Origin: an uncultured Sinobacteraceae bacterium
GTDB lineage: Bacteria; Pseudomonadota; Gammaproteobacteria; Steroidobacterales; Steroidobacteraceae
Length of the DNA: 64,000 bases
Assembly (NCBI GenBank): GCA_937902995.1
Contig: CALEKY010000094.1
Coordinates: 164,447-228,446, forward strand
Direction: 5' to 3'
Positions 1-8,278 of this stretch are shown piece after piece. Under the pieces are notes generated by a model that was given only the letters and a program-made list of their open reading frames with translations, searched no databases and had not been told where the DNA came from. The position numbers and the translations under genes were made by a program. Position 1 is the stretch's first letter. Each line of letters starts with the position of its first letter.

Positions 1-1
1 C

Positions 2-2011
2 GCCTCCGGATACTCGCAGAAGATCGAGTTGGCACCGGCCAACATCACGGTCATCGATCAGCTCGCGCTCGAGACCAAGCCCTATCACGGACTCGCGGAA
101 GCATTGGCCGACGTGGAAGGCGTCGATATCGGCGACTCCGTCGACAAGACCGGGGCGCCGAACATCAGCATGCGTGGGATGCCGGCCGACTACACGTTGA
201 TCCTCATCGACGGCCGACGACAGAACGTCGCCGGCAATGTGGCACCGAACAATTTCAACGCAACCCAGAACAACTTCATTCCGCCGCTATCGGCGATCGA
301 GCGCATCGAAGTCATTCGCGGACCGATGTCGACGCTCTACGGCTCCGACGCAATGGGCGGCGTTGTCAACATCATCACCCGCAAAGTTGCGCGAGACTGG
401 AGCGCTACCGTCGGCGCCGATTACGTCCTGCAGGAAGACTCGCGCTTCGGCGATACCTATTCGTCGAACCTGTACCTCAGCGGTCCGTTGGTGGGCGACC
501 GCCTCGGACTCGCGATCAACGGTGCGTTCTTCGAGCGCGACGCGGCCGACATCTCCTATCAGGCTATCGATGGCAGCCAAGTCGCGCCCAACATGGGCTG
601 GAACCCTGTGAGCTACACGAACTACAACTTCGGCGCACGACTGTCGTGGGTCGTCACCGAGAATCAGGATGTGTGGCTCGACGGCTGGATCAATCGCCAG
701 AAGTACGACAACAGCCGCGGTCAGCTCGGCACGCTCGGCACCGGCGGCTATGCACCCGAACAGCGTTACAACCGCGAACAAGCCACACTGTCGCACACCG
801 CGCGCTTCAACTTCGGCACGCTCGACTCGAGCGCGATGTACAGCTTGACCGAGACGATCGGCCGCTTGATTCCGCCCGGCGTTGCCGGTGCCGGCAATCC
901 GCGTACGCTCGAAAACGAAAACGTCGTGATCGACAGCAAGCTCACTTCGGGAATCGGATCGCACACGTTCACCGTCGGCGGCCAGTGGTGGGAATCCGAG
1001 ATGATCGACGGCGTCGCCCTCGCCCCCTTCAAGCACGAGCAATGGGCGCTCTTCATCGAAGACGAGTGGCGTTTCATGGAACCGCTCGCGCTCACGGTCG
1101 GCGTGCGCCGCGACGATCACAGCACGTTCGGCGGTCACACGAGCCCGCGCGTCTACCTCGTTTGGACGGCGAACGACTATTTCACGGTGAAGGGCGGCGT
1201 CAGCGAAGGCTACAAGACGCCGCGTCTCGATCAATTGGCGGACGGCATCGTCGGCTTCGGCGGCCAGGGCACGATTCCGCTCATCGGCTCGCCGCATCTC
1301 AAACCCGAGACGAGCACGACGACCGAGCTCGGTTTCTATTTCGACAATCGCAACGGTCTGCGCCTGAACCTCACGCTGTTCAACAACGATTTCAAGGACA
1401 AGATCGCAACCGGCGATCCGATTCCGAACTGCCACTTCAACGGCTTCCAACAGCCGTGCATGGATCTCGGTCCGCAATGGACGCGCAGCCCGACATTCGG
1501 CCAGAGCGTGAACATCGACAAGGCCGTCACGCGCGGCGCCGAAGTCGCCGCAACCCTGCCGTTGCTCCAGAACTTGACGTTCGACACGAATTACACGTTT
1601 ACCGAGAGCGAGCAGAAGAGCGGCGATTCGGCCGGCAAGCCGCTCACGAACACGCCGAAGCACATGGTGAATGCGCGGCTCAACTGGGATGCGAGCAATC
1701 GCCTGAGCTTCTATCTGCGCGGCGAATACCGCAGCAAGCGCTACCGCAGCGTCACCGTCGGCAGCACGCAGACGGTCACGGATCAGCTGGGCGACTATCG
1801 CGCGTACTCGTTGTTCCACGTCGGCGGACGCTTCCAGGTCACACCGAGCGTGTCGTTGAATGCCGCCGTGTACAACCTGCTCGACAAGAACTTCATCGAC
1901 TACCGGCCGTACGTGTCGGATCCGAATACTGGCGCCATCGCTTACGCGAACATGTACGCCAACACCGACGATGCGCGACGCCTGTGGGTGTCGGTGAACG
2001 TGACGTTCTGA
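2..2011 (+). CDS. TonB-dependent outer-membrane receptor (5' truncated by window edge)
   Basis: The frame is open from base 2 with no ATG before it, so the start and signal peptide lie outside the window. The visible N-terminus is the end of a plug-domain lead-in (IELAPANITVID), followed by the plug with MRGMPADYTLILIDGRRQN and IEVIRGPMSTLYGSDAMGGVVNI, the classic TonB plug motifs. The rest is a long beta-barrel with a TonB-receptor C-terminal block (VYNLLDKNFIDYR) and a terminal aromatic residue (VSVNVTF), as outer-membrane barrels require. It resembles the FepA/CirA/colicin-I receptor branch, so a catecholate siderophore or similar ligand is likely, but the substrate cannot be read from sequence. 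It converges with the downstream MBL gene, 11 bases away. Confidence 0.9.
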   Translation, partial: ASGYSQKIELAPANITVIDQLALETKPYHGLAEALADVEGVDIGDSVDKTGAPNISMRGMPADYTLILIDGRRQNVAGNVAPNNFNATQNNFIPPLSAIERIEVIRGPMSTLYGSDAMGGVVNIITRKVARDWSATVGADYVLQEDSRFGDTYSSNLYLSGPLVGDRLGLAINGAFFERDAADISYQAIDGSQVAPNMGWNPVSYTNYNFGARLSWVVTENQDVWLDGWINRQKYDNSRGQLGTLGTGGYAPEQRYNREQATLSHTARFNFGTLDSSAMYSLTETIGRLIPPGVAGAGNPRTLENENVVIDSKLTSGIGSHTFTVGGQWWESEMIDGVALAPFKHEQWALFIEDEWRFMEPLALTVGVRRDDHSTFGGHTSPRVYLVWTANDYFTVKGGVSEGYKTPRLDQLADGIVGFGGQGTIPLIGSPHLKPETSTTTELGFYFDNRNGLRLNLTLFNNDFKDKIATGDPIPNCHFNGFQQPCMDLGPQWTRSPTFGQSVNIDKAVTRGAEVAATLPLLQNLTFDTNYTFTESEQKSGDSAGKPLTNTPKHMVNARLNWDASNRLSFYLRGEYRSKRYRSVTVGSTQTVTDQLGDYRAYSLFHVGGRFQVTPSVSLNAAVYNLLDKNFIDYRPYVSDPNTGAIAYANMYANTDDARRLWVSVNVTF

Positions 2012-2022
2012 AGCAGATCGAG

Positions 2023-3396
2023 TTACAGGTCGAACTCGTCACGGAAATCGGGTACGACGGCCGGCCAACCCAACTCGCGTTCGAAACGGGCGCGTAACGT
2101 ATCGCTCGCTGCCGGCTCGCCGTGCGTGACGAACGTCGTACGCGGCGGACTCGGCATCTGCCGAGCCCAGGCGATCAGCTCGTTTGCATCGGCGTGTGCC
2201 GACATCGTCTCGAGCTTGACGACCTCGGCCCGCACGGGCACGTCCTGACCGTGAATCCGAACGGTCTCCGCCCCCGCCGCAAGCGACGCGCCGCGCGTAC
2301 CTCCCGCCTGAAATCCCGGCAAGAGAATCAAGTTGCGCGGGTCCGGCGCAAATACTTTGAGGTGATGAACGACCCGCCCGCCGGTGGCCATCCCGCTGGC
2401 GGAAATGATGATCATCGGCTCGCGCCGTTGATCCAGCGCCTTCGATTGCTCCGATGTGTGCACGAGCTGCACCGAACGGCACATCGCCTGACACTCCTCC
2501 GGCGACAGGCGATGCTCCGCTGAATACTTGAGGTAGAGCTCCGTGGCATCGATCGCCATGGGACTGTCCAAATATACCGGCACGTCGGGCAGTCGATGCT
2601 GAGCTTTCAACTCGGCAATGAGCAACATGAGCAACTGCGCGCGTCCGACCGCAAAGCTCGGCGCAACGACGACCCCGCCTCGCGCGATCGCACGGCTGAG
2701 CGCTTCTGCGAGTGCGACTCGCATGTCTTCCGCAGGATGCAATCGATCGCCGTAAGTCGATTCGATGACGAGATGCTCGGCGGCGGGCGGCGCTTCAGGC
2801 GCACGCATCAAAGGATCGTTCGGACGGCCCAGATCGCCCGAGAATAGGATCGACGTATTGGACGTCTGCACGCGCACGCTCGCGGCACCGAGCACATGAC
2901 CGGCGCGCGAGAACTCCACCCGAACGCCGGGCATCGGCTCGAACGTCTCCCCGAGCGACTTGGTTTCGAAGAACTCGAGCGACCGCTCCGCATCGAGCTT
3001 CGTGTACAGCGGCAATGCCGGGTCGTGCTTGGACAGTTTGTGCCGATTCTCGAATCTAGCCTGCTCTTCCTGCAGAAAGCCGCTATCCGGCAACAAGATC
3101 TTGCACAGATCGAACGTCGCAGGCGTCGCGTAAATCTTGCCGTGGAATCCCTGCTTGACGAGCAGCGGCAAGTATCCGCTGTGATCCAGGTGCGCGTGCG
3201 TCAACACGACGGCTTTGATCGCTGCCGCATCGAATGGCGGTTTCCCCCAATTGCGCAAGCGCAATTGCTTATAACCTTGAAACAAGCCGCAATCGACGAG
3301 CATCGCGTGCCCTTGCGTCCGCACGAGATATCGCGATCCGGTCACCGTATTGGTTGCGCCCAGGAAGCGCAGCGCTATCGCATCGTTTGCTGGCAT
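2023..3396 (-). CDS. MBL-fold / beta-CASP RNA-specificity protein (RNase-like metallohydrolase)
   Basis: This 457-residue protein carries the metallo-beta-lactamase signature THAHLDHSGYLP (His67, His69, Asp71, His72), GHVLGAAS and FSGDLGR. A beta-CASP part follows with SASGMATGGRVVHHL and a C-terminal RNA-specificity region ending in TFVTHGEP. This is the architecture of bacterial homologues of CPSF-73/archaeal aCPSF, so the likely activity is zinc-dependent endo- or exonuclease action on RNA; that is family knowledge, not shown here. The frame stays open 30 codons further upstream, but those codons translate a heptamer repeat (QPSVFS), so I chose the internal ATG starting MPANDAIALRFLGA, which matches the family start. 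This gene type often travels with the stress genes seen downstream. Confidence 0.88.
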   Translation of the reverse strand: MPANDAIALRFLGATNTVTGSRYLVRTQGHAMLVDCGLFQGYKQLRLRNWGKPPFDAAAIKAVVLTHAHLDHSGYLPLLVKQGFHGKIYATPATFDLCKILLPDSGFLQEEQARFENRHKLSKHDPALPLYTKLDAERSLEFFETKSLGETFEPMPGVRVEFSRAGHVLGAASVRVQTSNTSILFSGDLGRPNDPLMRAPEAPPAAEHLVIESTYGDRLHPAEDMRVALAEALSRAIARGGVVVAPSFAVGRAQLLMLLIAELKAQHRLPDVPVYLDSPMAIDATELYLKYSAEHRLSPEECQAMCRSVQLVHTSEQSKALDQRREPMIIISASGMATGGRVVHHLKVFAPDPRNLILLPGFQAGGTRGASLAAGAETVRIHGQDVPVRAEVVKLETMSAHADANELIAWARQMPSPPRTTFVTHGEPAASDTLRARFERELGWPAVVPDFRDEFDL

Positions 3397-3436
3397 GGCG
3401 AGAGTATCGATTGATAGATGAGCGTTGACAATGAAT

Positions 3437-3567
3437 AGGCTGAAGACTGAAGGCTGAAGGTAGAAGCGCGCTTTCGCGCGCAGCAACTCTTCCAGATCCC
3501 AGTGCCCAGCGCTCTTTCTAACCGCTACCGGCAGCCCTCTGAGCCCGCGCCCCGAGCCCCAAGCCCT
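3437..3567. repeat. Heptamer-repeat element 1
   Basis: Left arm 3437-3460 is a period-7 array of GGCTGAA/GACTGAA type. It is followed by a GCGC-rich palindrome (3466-3481, gcgcgctttcgcgcgc) and right arms of GCCCAGT/GCCCAGC type (3498-3514) and GAGCCCC type (3534-3567). It sits in the divergent gap between the MBL gene and the alcohol dehydrogenase. Confidence 0.75.
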
Positions 3568-3649
3568 ACTTATCTTCTAGTGGAAACGTCCGACTGACCG
3601 CCACCGATGCGCGTCCGATACTGCGAGCCTTCTCATCAGGAGGTGCGAC

Positions 3650-4726
3650 ATGGCGAAGACGATGAAGGCGGCAGTGTTCGTGGAACCTGGCCGCATTGCA
3701 CTCGATGAGCGTCCCATACCCGACGTCGGTCCGCTCGATGCGCTGATTCGCGTCACGACGACGACGATTTGCGGCACGGACGTGCACATTCTGAAGGGCG
3801 AATATCCAGTGCGGCCCGGTCTCATCGTCGGTCACGAGCCGGTCGGCGTCATCGAGAAGCTCGGCAGCGCCGTGCAGGGTTATCGCGAAGGTCAGCGCGT
3901 CGTTGCCGGCGCGATCACACCGAGCGGCTACAGCAATGCGTGTCTAGCGGGTTGCTGCTCACAGGACGGCGCCGGCACGAAGCATGGCTGGAAACCGATC
4001 GGCGGCTGGAAGTTCGGCAACACGATCGACGGCTGCCAAGCCGAATACGTGCTCGTGCCCGATGCGATGGCGAATCTCGCACCGGTGCCCGATCACCTGT
4101 CCGACGAAGCCGTGCTCATGTGCCCCGACATCATGTCGACGGGATTCGCAGGTGCCGAAAGCGGCGGGATCAAGATCGGCGATACGGTCGCCGTCTTCGC
4201 GCAAGGACCGATCGGTTTGTGCGCGACCGCCGGCGCCAAGCTCATGGGCGCCACGACGATCATCGCCGTCGAGACCGTGCCCGAGCGCGCGGCCGTCGCC
4301 AAACGTCTCGGCGCGGATCACATCGTCGACTTCCGCAAGACCGATCCGGTTGAGGAAATCTTGCGCATCACCGACGGACGCGGCGTCGATGTCGCCATCG
4401 AAGCGCTCGGCACACAGCCGACCTTCGAAGCCGCGCTCAAAGTGCTGCGGCCGGGCGGAACGCTGTCGAGCCTCGGTGTCTACTCGCAAGATCTGAAGAT
4501 TCCGCTCGGCGCGTTTGCCGCCGGTCTCGGCGATCTCAAGATCGTGACGACGCTCTGTCCCGGCGGGAAAGAACGCATGCGCCGCTTGATGAACGTGATC
4601 GCATCGCAGCGCGTCGATTTGCAGCCGCTCGTCACGCATCGATTCAAGTTGGACGATATCGAAAAGGCGTACGAGCTGTTCGCGAATCAGCGGGACGGAG
4701 TGCTCAAAGTCGCCATTACGCCCTAG
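3650..4726 (+). CDS. Zinc-dependent NAD(P) alcohol dehydrogenase (MDR family)
   Basis: A 358-residue medium-chain dehydrogenase/reductase. The catalytic-zinc region ICGTDVHILKGEYP followed by GHEPVGVI gives Cys and His ligands. The Rossmann segment has VAVFAQGPIGLCATAGAKLMGA, and the C-terminal half ends with a standard MDR substrate/cofactor fold. The structural-zinc four-Cys lobe typical of many ADHs is replaced by a loop with ACLAGCCSQDG, as in isopropanol/butanediol-type members. The start is supported by AGGAGG seven bases upstream. The physiological substrate is unknown. It is transcribed away from the MBL RNase-like gene and converges on the persulfide-hydrolase gene; the stop codon lies within a perfect hairpin. 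Confidence 0.9.
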   Translation: MAKTMKAAVFVEPGRIALDERPIPDVGPLDALIRVTTTTICGTDVHILKGEYPVRPGLIVGHEPVGVIEKLGSAVQGYREGQRVVAGAITPSGYSNACLAGCCSQDGAGTKHGWKPIGGWKFGNTIDGCQAEYVLVPDAMANLAPVPDHLSDEAVLMCPDIMSTGFAGAESGGIKIGDTVAVFAQGPIGLCATAGAKLMGATTIIAVETVPERAAVAKRLGADHIVDFRKTDPVEEILRITDGRGVDVAIEALGTQPTFEAALKVLRPGGTLSSLGVYSQDLKIPLGAFAAGLGDLKIVTTLCPGGKERMRRLMNVIASQRVDLQPLVTHRFKLDDIEKAYELFANQRDGVLKVAITP

Positions 4727-4740
4727 GGGGCGTAATGGCG
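4711..4740. terminator. Perfect 12-bp hairpin overlapping the ADH stop codon
   Basis: cgccattacgcc, a short loop, then ggcgtaatggcg form a perfect stem that covers the last codons and the TAG of the dehydrogenase. The gene on the other strand ends at 4818, so it probably serves as a bidirectional terminator. No strong T-run follows, which keeps confidence moderate. Confidence 0.5.
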
Positions 4741-4817
4741 AGTTGCTAGTTTGACAGCGAAGGAGCGGGCCACGAGCTCTTTCTAGCCGCCGACCGTCGC
4801 TCGTCGCCCTTCTCCTG

Positions 4818-5699
4818 TTATCCCGCTTCGCCGAGTGCCGGCGGCAATTGCAACGGAATCTTCAGATATCGAACGCCGTTCGATTCGGCCTGCGGCAGCC
4901 GACCGGCGCGGATGTTCACTTGAATGGAAGGCAACAGCAGCTCCGGGGCTGCCAACGTCGCATCCCGCTTGGTGCGCAATGCCACGAACGTCGCCTCGTC
5001 GACAGAACCGCCGACGTGAACGTTGCGCTCGCGTTGTTCGCCAACCGTCGTCTCCCAGGCGAAGTAATCACGGCCCGGCGCTTTGTAATCGTGACAGAGG
5101 AACATCCGAGTTTGTGCAGGCAGGGCCAGCAGCTTCTGGATGGAGCGGTAAAGCATTGCCGCATCGCCTCCCGGAAAATCCGTGCGCGCCGTTCCGTAAT
5201 CGGGCATGAACAGCGTGTCCCCGACGAACACAGCATCGCCGATCCGGTACGAAACACATGCAGGAGTATGTCCCGGGGTGTAGATGACCTCCGCCTCGAG
5301 AGCACCGATATTGAAGCGCTCGCCATCTCTGAACAAATGGTCGAACTCGCTTCCGTCGCCGCTTACGTCGTCGAGATTGAACACCGGACGAAAGATATGC
5401 TGTACGTCGCGAATATGCTCGCCAATACCGACTCGCGCACCGGTTCTCCGCTTGAGATAAGGCGCGGCGGACAAATGATCCGCGTGGGCATGCGTCTCGA
5501 GGATCCATGAGATCGTCAACCCCTCCTCGGCTGCGCTGCGCAAGATTGCGTCTGCCGATGCAACGCCGATCCTGCCCGACCGATGATCGTAGTCCATCAC
5601 CGGATCGATGATCGCGGCTTGCTTGGTCTGCGGGTCGGACACCAAGTAGCTGACGGTGTTCGTCGGCTCGTCGAAGAACGCTCGAATGTTCGCCTTCAT
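4818..5699 (-). CDS. blh: MBL-fold hydrolase, persulfide dioxygenase / Blh type
   Basis: A 293-residue glyoxalase-II-like metallohydrolase with THAHADHLSA (His70, His72, Asp74, His75), TPGHTPACVSY, VGDTLFMPDYGTARTDFPGG and a C-terminal CHDYKAPGRD. The family includes ETHE1 persulfide dioxygenases and the Blh protein of Xylella/Agrobacterium, which oxidise glutathione persulfide to sulfite. It is divergent from an ArsR-family gene across a 40-bp palindrome, the arrangement known for the blh/bigR sulfide-detoxification system, and the rhodanese gene follows that regulator. Function by homology and context; the substrate is not proven. Confidence 0.82.
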   Translation of the reverse strand: MKANIRAFFDEPTNTVSYLVSDPQTKQAAIIDPVMDYDHRSGRIGVASADAILRSAAEEGLTISWILETHAHADHLSAAPYLKRRTGARVGIGEHIRDVQHIFRPVFNLDDVSGDGSEFDHLFRDGERFNIGALEAEVIYTPGHTPACVSYRIGDAVFVGDTLFMPDYGTARTDFPGGDAAMLYRSIQKLLALPAQTRMFLCHDYKAPGRDYFAWETTVGEQRERNVHVGGSVDEATFVALRTKRDATLAAPELLLPSIQVNIRAGRLPQAESNGVRYLKIPLQLPPALGEAG

Positions 5700-5716
5700 G
5701 ACCGAATTCCTCCTGT

Positions 5717-5756
5717 GTTGACGCTTATTTTAGGTCTTGCTAAATTAAGCGTCAAC
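5717..5756. promoter_or_regulatory. 40-bp palindromic operator between blh and the ArsR/BigR-like gene
   Basis: The outer half-sites gttgacgctta / taagcgtcaac are exact reverse complements. The inner part, TTTAG...CTAAA, is also symmetric and AT-rich, as in known BigR boxes. It occupies the only gap between the divergent blh and bigR-like genes, so it can repress both and autoregulate. Confidence 0.75.
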
Positions 5757-5774
5757 TAAATAACGGAGCGCTGC

Positions 5775-6086
5775 ATGGCACTGAGCAAACGCGATCTCGC
5801 GAAGATGAAAGCAAATGCGCCGCAGGTGGCGACGCTCTTGAGAGCTCTGGGCAACGAGCGACGGTTGCTCATTCTGTGCACCGTGATCAGTGCCGGGGAA
5901 TGCAGCGCCGGCGAGCTGGCCGAAGCAGTCGAGCTCAGTCCATCGGCCGCATCGCAGCATTTGGCCCGAATGAAGGAGGAAGGCCTGCTCGAATCACGTC
6001 GCGACGCACAAACAGTGCTGTATCGCGTTGCAGACCCGAATCTCAGCAGGATCGTCGGTCTGCTCAAGGACATCTATTGTAAGTAG
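5775..6086 (+). CDS. bigR: ArsR-family winged-helix repressor, BigR/YgaV-like
   Basis: A 103-residue ArsR/SmtB protein: LRALGNERRLLIL (helix 1), ELAEAVELSPSAASQHLARMKEEGLL (helix-turn-helix) and the wing SRRDAQTVLYRV. Cysteines at 35 and 102 lie where the BigR/SqrR/YgaV redox pair senses persulfides; a third is at 43. Metal-site motifs of ArsR proper are lacking. Position beside the palindrome, blh and the rhodanese gene supports a persulfide-sensing role. Inference: oxidation to a disulfide or polysulfide link releases the operator and induces both flanking transcripts. Confidence 0.85.
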   Translation: MALSKRDLAKMKANAPQVATLLRALGNERRLLILCTVISAGECSAGELAEAVELSPSAASQHLARMKEEGLLESRRDAQTVLYRVADPNLSRIVGLLKDIYCK

Positions 6087-6095
6087 GAACGCATT

Positions 6096-6621
6096 ATGGC
6101 GTTACAGTCTATCTCGGCGAACGACGCAAAGCGGCTCATCGAGCGAGGCGCGCTCGTCGTCGACATCCGCGAACCGGACGAATACGCACGGGAGCACATC
6201 CCGCACGCGATCTCACGTCCCGTGTCCGGGCTGACGCAGGGAACGCTCGATATCGACAAGGCATCCCAGATCATCTTCCACTGTAAATCGGGCGGTCGCA
6301 CCCGTAGCAACGCCGCGCGCCTGGCGTCCGCCGCGAGTTGCGAGGCATTCATGCTGGAGGGCGGACTCGACGCGTGGAAGCGCGCCGGACTTCCGGTTGA
6401 AGTGGACCCGTACGCAACCGCTGGAAGTCATGCGTCAGGTCCAGATTGCTGCTGGAAGCTTGGTCTTGCTCGGAATCGTCCTGGGCGCTCTGCTGTCACC
6501 CTGGTTCTATGCCCTGTCGGGATTCGTCGGCGGCGGCTTGATCTTCGCCGGCGCAACCGGATTCTGCGGCCTCGCGCGATTGTTGCAGGTAATGCCCTGG
6601 AATCGCCGCATGAGCATGTGA
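6096..6621 (+). pseudogene. ygaP: Rhodanese + DUF2892 membrane protein (YgaP type), frameshifted
   Basis: The first frame encodes a rhodanese domain with active loop HCKSGGRTRS (Cys63) and WKRAGLPVEVD. The sequence then continues in the next frame as TQPLEVMRQVQIAAG and two membrane segments (SLVLLGIVLGALLS, SGFVGGGLIFAGATGFCG), which is exactly the C-terminal half of YgaP. Removing one C from the CCC at 6407-6409 joins the halves as VEVDRTQPLEVMRQ and yields 174 residues, the length of E. coli YgaP. As given, the first frame runs to 6647 with a meaningless basic tail. The cause is either a true frameshift or a sequencing error in a short homopolymer. It is ten bases after bigR, so likely one operon for sulfane-sulfur handling. 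Confidence 0.8.
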
Positions 6622-6639
6622 GCCGCGAAACGCCCTGGT

Positions 6640-7107
6640 TCAACTGAACCTGCCGTCCGCGGACCGCGGCGCTTCGCTTCGCACGATCTCGATCTCGAGC
6701 GCCCGCGACGCTTTCAACGAATTGGCGATCAAGCAGCCCTGCTCCGCTTTCTCGAGCACACGGCGACACAGCGCCTCGTTCGCATCCGCACCTACGCGCA
6801 GTCGCGCGCGTGTGACGAACTTGGTGAACTGCGTCGTTCTCTCCACGCGATCGAGCGTGCCGTCGACGCTGCATTCGAGCGACTGCCATTCCAGCTTGGA
6901 TGCGCGAGCGACTGCCACGAACGTCAAGAGGAAGCAGCTAGCGACGGCCCCGACGAGCAGTGATTCCGGAGACCAGCGATCGCCCGGCCCGTCGAATTCC
7001 TTGGGTGCGACCGCAGTCATTGTCGGCAGTCCTTCCGACGACAGTTCGAGGATGCCGTCGGTCGCGCCGTTTGCGGAGACCCTGTACACGTGAGGAAAAG
7101 GCTGCAT
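6640..7107 (-). CDS. OsmC/Ohr-family peroxidase-like protein
   Basis: A 155-residue OsmC fold. The two reactive cysteines are Cys58 (LLVGAVASCFLLTF) and Cys125 (EQGCLIANSL), in the spacing used by OsmC/Ohr thiol peroxidases. The DRWSPESLLVGA motif before the first cysteine is diagnostic. These enzymes reduce organic hydroperoxides and react with persulfides, which fits the adjacent blh/bigR/ygaP set. It converges with the broken ygaP. Which subfamily (OsmC, Ohr or YhfA-like) cannot be settled by eye. Confidence 0.85.
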   Translation of the reverse strand: MQPFPHVYRVSANGATDGILELSSEGLPTMTAVAPKEFDGPGDRWSPESLLVGAVASCFLLTFVAVARASKLEWQSLECSVDGTLDRVERTTQFTKFVTRARLRVGADANEALCRRVLEKAEQGCLIANSLKASRALEIEIVRSEAPRSADGRFS

Positions 7108-7290
7108 GACTCATCGACCTCGAACATACCGATGCATGCAGCGTATCGGGACCGAACGCGCACCGCGCCCCGGATTTCCGCCTAATCGATCTCGGTGATA
7201 GCAGGGAACAGCCGCCGCATTCATCCGTTTCCCTATCGACGACGCCTCACGAACTGCATCGACCTCACGCGTGATCCGACGAGCGCAATA

Positions 7291-7497
7291 GTGCGTAAAC
7301 AGCACGACAAGACAACGAGAGCCGGTCGCAGCCCTTGGTGGCTCGCCGGAGAGGAAGAATGCGCGCATTGCGGACAACTTTATGCGTATGAAGTGGAAGT
7401 GCGCTGTGCCGACTGCGATGCGCCGCTCTGCCCTCTGTGCGTCTTGAGCTATCGCAAACGAACGCTATGTACCGATTGCCTGCCGAGGAAGCGCTGA
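7291..7497 (+). CDS. Small zinc-ribbon protein upstream of ku
   Basis: About 68 residues from a GTG; an in-frame GTG at 7195 would give 100 residues, but its N-terminal part looks non-coding. The conserved-looking part contains four Cys-x2-Cys pairs (CAHC, CADC, CPLC, CTDC), a pattern that binds two zinc ions in a treble-clef or zinc-ribbon fold. It ends one base before the first ku start, so the two are probably translationally coupled. I do not recognise a named family. A role with the Ku proteins in DNA-end repair is only inferred from position. Confidence 0.55.
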   Translation: MRKQHDKTTRAGRSPWWLAGEEECAHCGQLYAYEVEVRCADCDAPLCPLCVLSYRKRTLCTDCLPRKR

Positions 7498-7498
7498 C

Positions 7499-8278
7499 GT
7501 GTCGCGCGCGATCTGGAGAGGTTCGCTGCGTCTAGGCCGACACCGAGTGCCGGTGAAACTCTATTCGGCCGTCGAAGACCGCACTGTGCATTTTCGATTG
7601 TTGCACATCAAGGATCGCGCACCCGTCGAACAGCGCATCGTGCGCAAAGACACGGGCGAAGAAGTTTCCAAGGAAGACCGACGCAAGGCTCTGCCGGTGA
7701 GTCGCGAGCGTGCCGTCATCTTGCGACCCGGAGAGCTCACCGAGCTCGAGCCGCCCGCCTCGCGCGACATCGACCTTTGCCGGTTCGTAGCTCGCGACGC
7801 GCTCTCGGATCAATGGTACGACCGCCCTTATTACTTGGGTCCGGACGGCAATTCTGCTGCCTATTTCGCGCTCGTCGAAGCGCTAGCGCGCACCGACTCC
7901 ATCGGCATCGCACGCTGGGTCATGCGCAAGAAGCGCTATGTCGGCGCGCTGCTGCTGCAAGACGGTTATCTGGTGATGTCGACGCTTCGCCGAGCGGATC
8001 AGGTGCTGAGCTTCTCGGGCATCGAGCCGGCGAAATCCGCGAAGCCCAAAGCCGACGAGCTCAAGCTCGCCGAGCAGCTCGTATCCTCGATCGCCGAGGA
8101 CTTCGATCCTACCGCCTGGCATAACGAGTACCGTCAACGAGTTTGCGCGCTGATCGACGCAAAGGCGCGCGGCAAGAAGCTCGAGCCGGTCAAACCGAAA
8201 CGACGCGCTGCACGCGGCGATCTCGCCGCGAACCTCAGAGCGAGCATCGCGGCCGCGCGGGAGAAAAGAGTTGCCTGA
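7499..8278 (+). CDS. ku: Ku protein 1 (non-homologous end joining)
   Basis: A 259-residue bacterial Ku: it opens with RAIWRGSLRLGRHRVPVKLYSAVEDRTVHFRLLH, then VSRDID-type block (ASRDIDLCRF), YYLGPDGNSAAYFALVEAL and IGIARWVMRKKRYV. These are the core beta-barrel/ring segments that encircle DNA ends as a homodimer. The C-terminal tail is lysine/arginine-rich (KKLEPVKPKRRAARG), as in tails that contact DNA. The start is GTG. It overlaps the next ku by eight bases. No LigD is in this window. Confidence 0.92.
   Translation: MSRAIWRGSLRLGRHRVPVKLYSAVEDRTVHFRLLHIKDRAPVEQRIVRKDTGEEVSKEDRRKALPVSRERAVILRPGELTELEPPASRDIDLCRFVARDALSDQWYDRPYYLGPDGNSAAYFALVEALARTDSIGIARWVMRKKRYVGALLLQDGYLVMSTLRRADQVLSFSGIEPAKSAKPKADELKLAEQLVSSIAEDFDPTAWHNEYRQRVCALIDAKARGKKLEPVKPKRRAARGDLAANLRASIAAAREKRVA

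Noticed and set aside
287..1819. 510-codon open frame antisense to the TonB receptor
   Set aside because: Arg/Val/Ala-rich composition and no family resemblance; the sense frame has clear TonB plug and barrel motifs.
3397..3486. N-terminal extension of the MBL gene
   Set aside because: The extra 30 codons translate a heptamer array and the family start lies at 3396.
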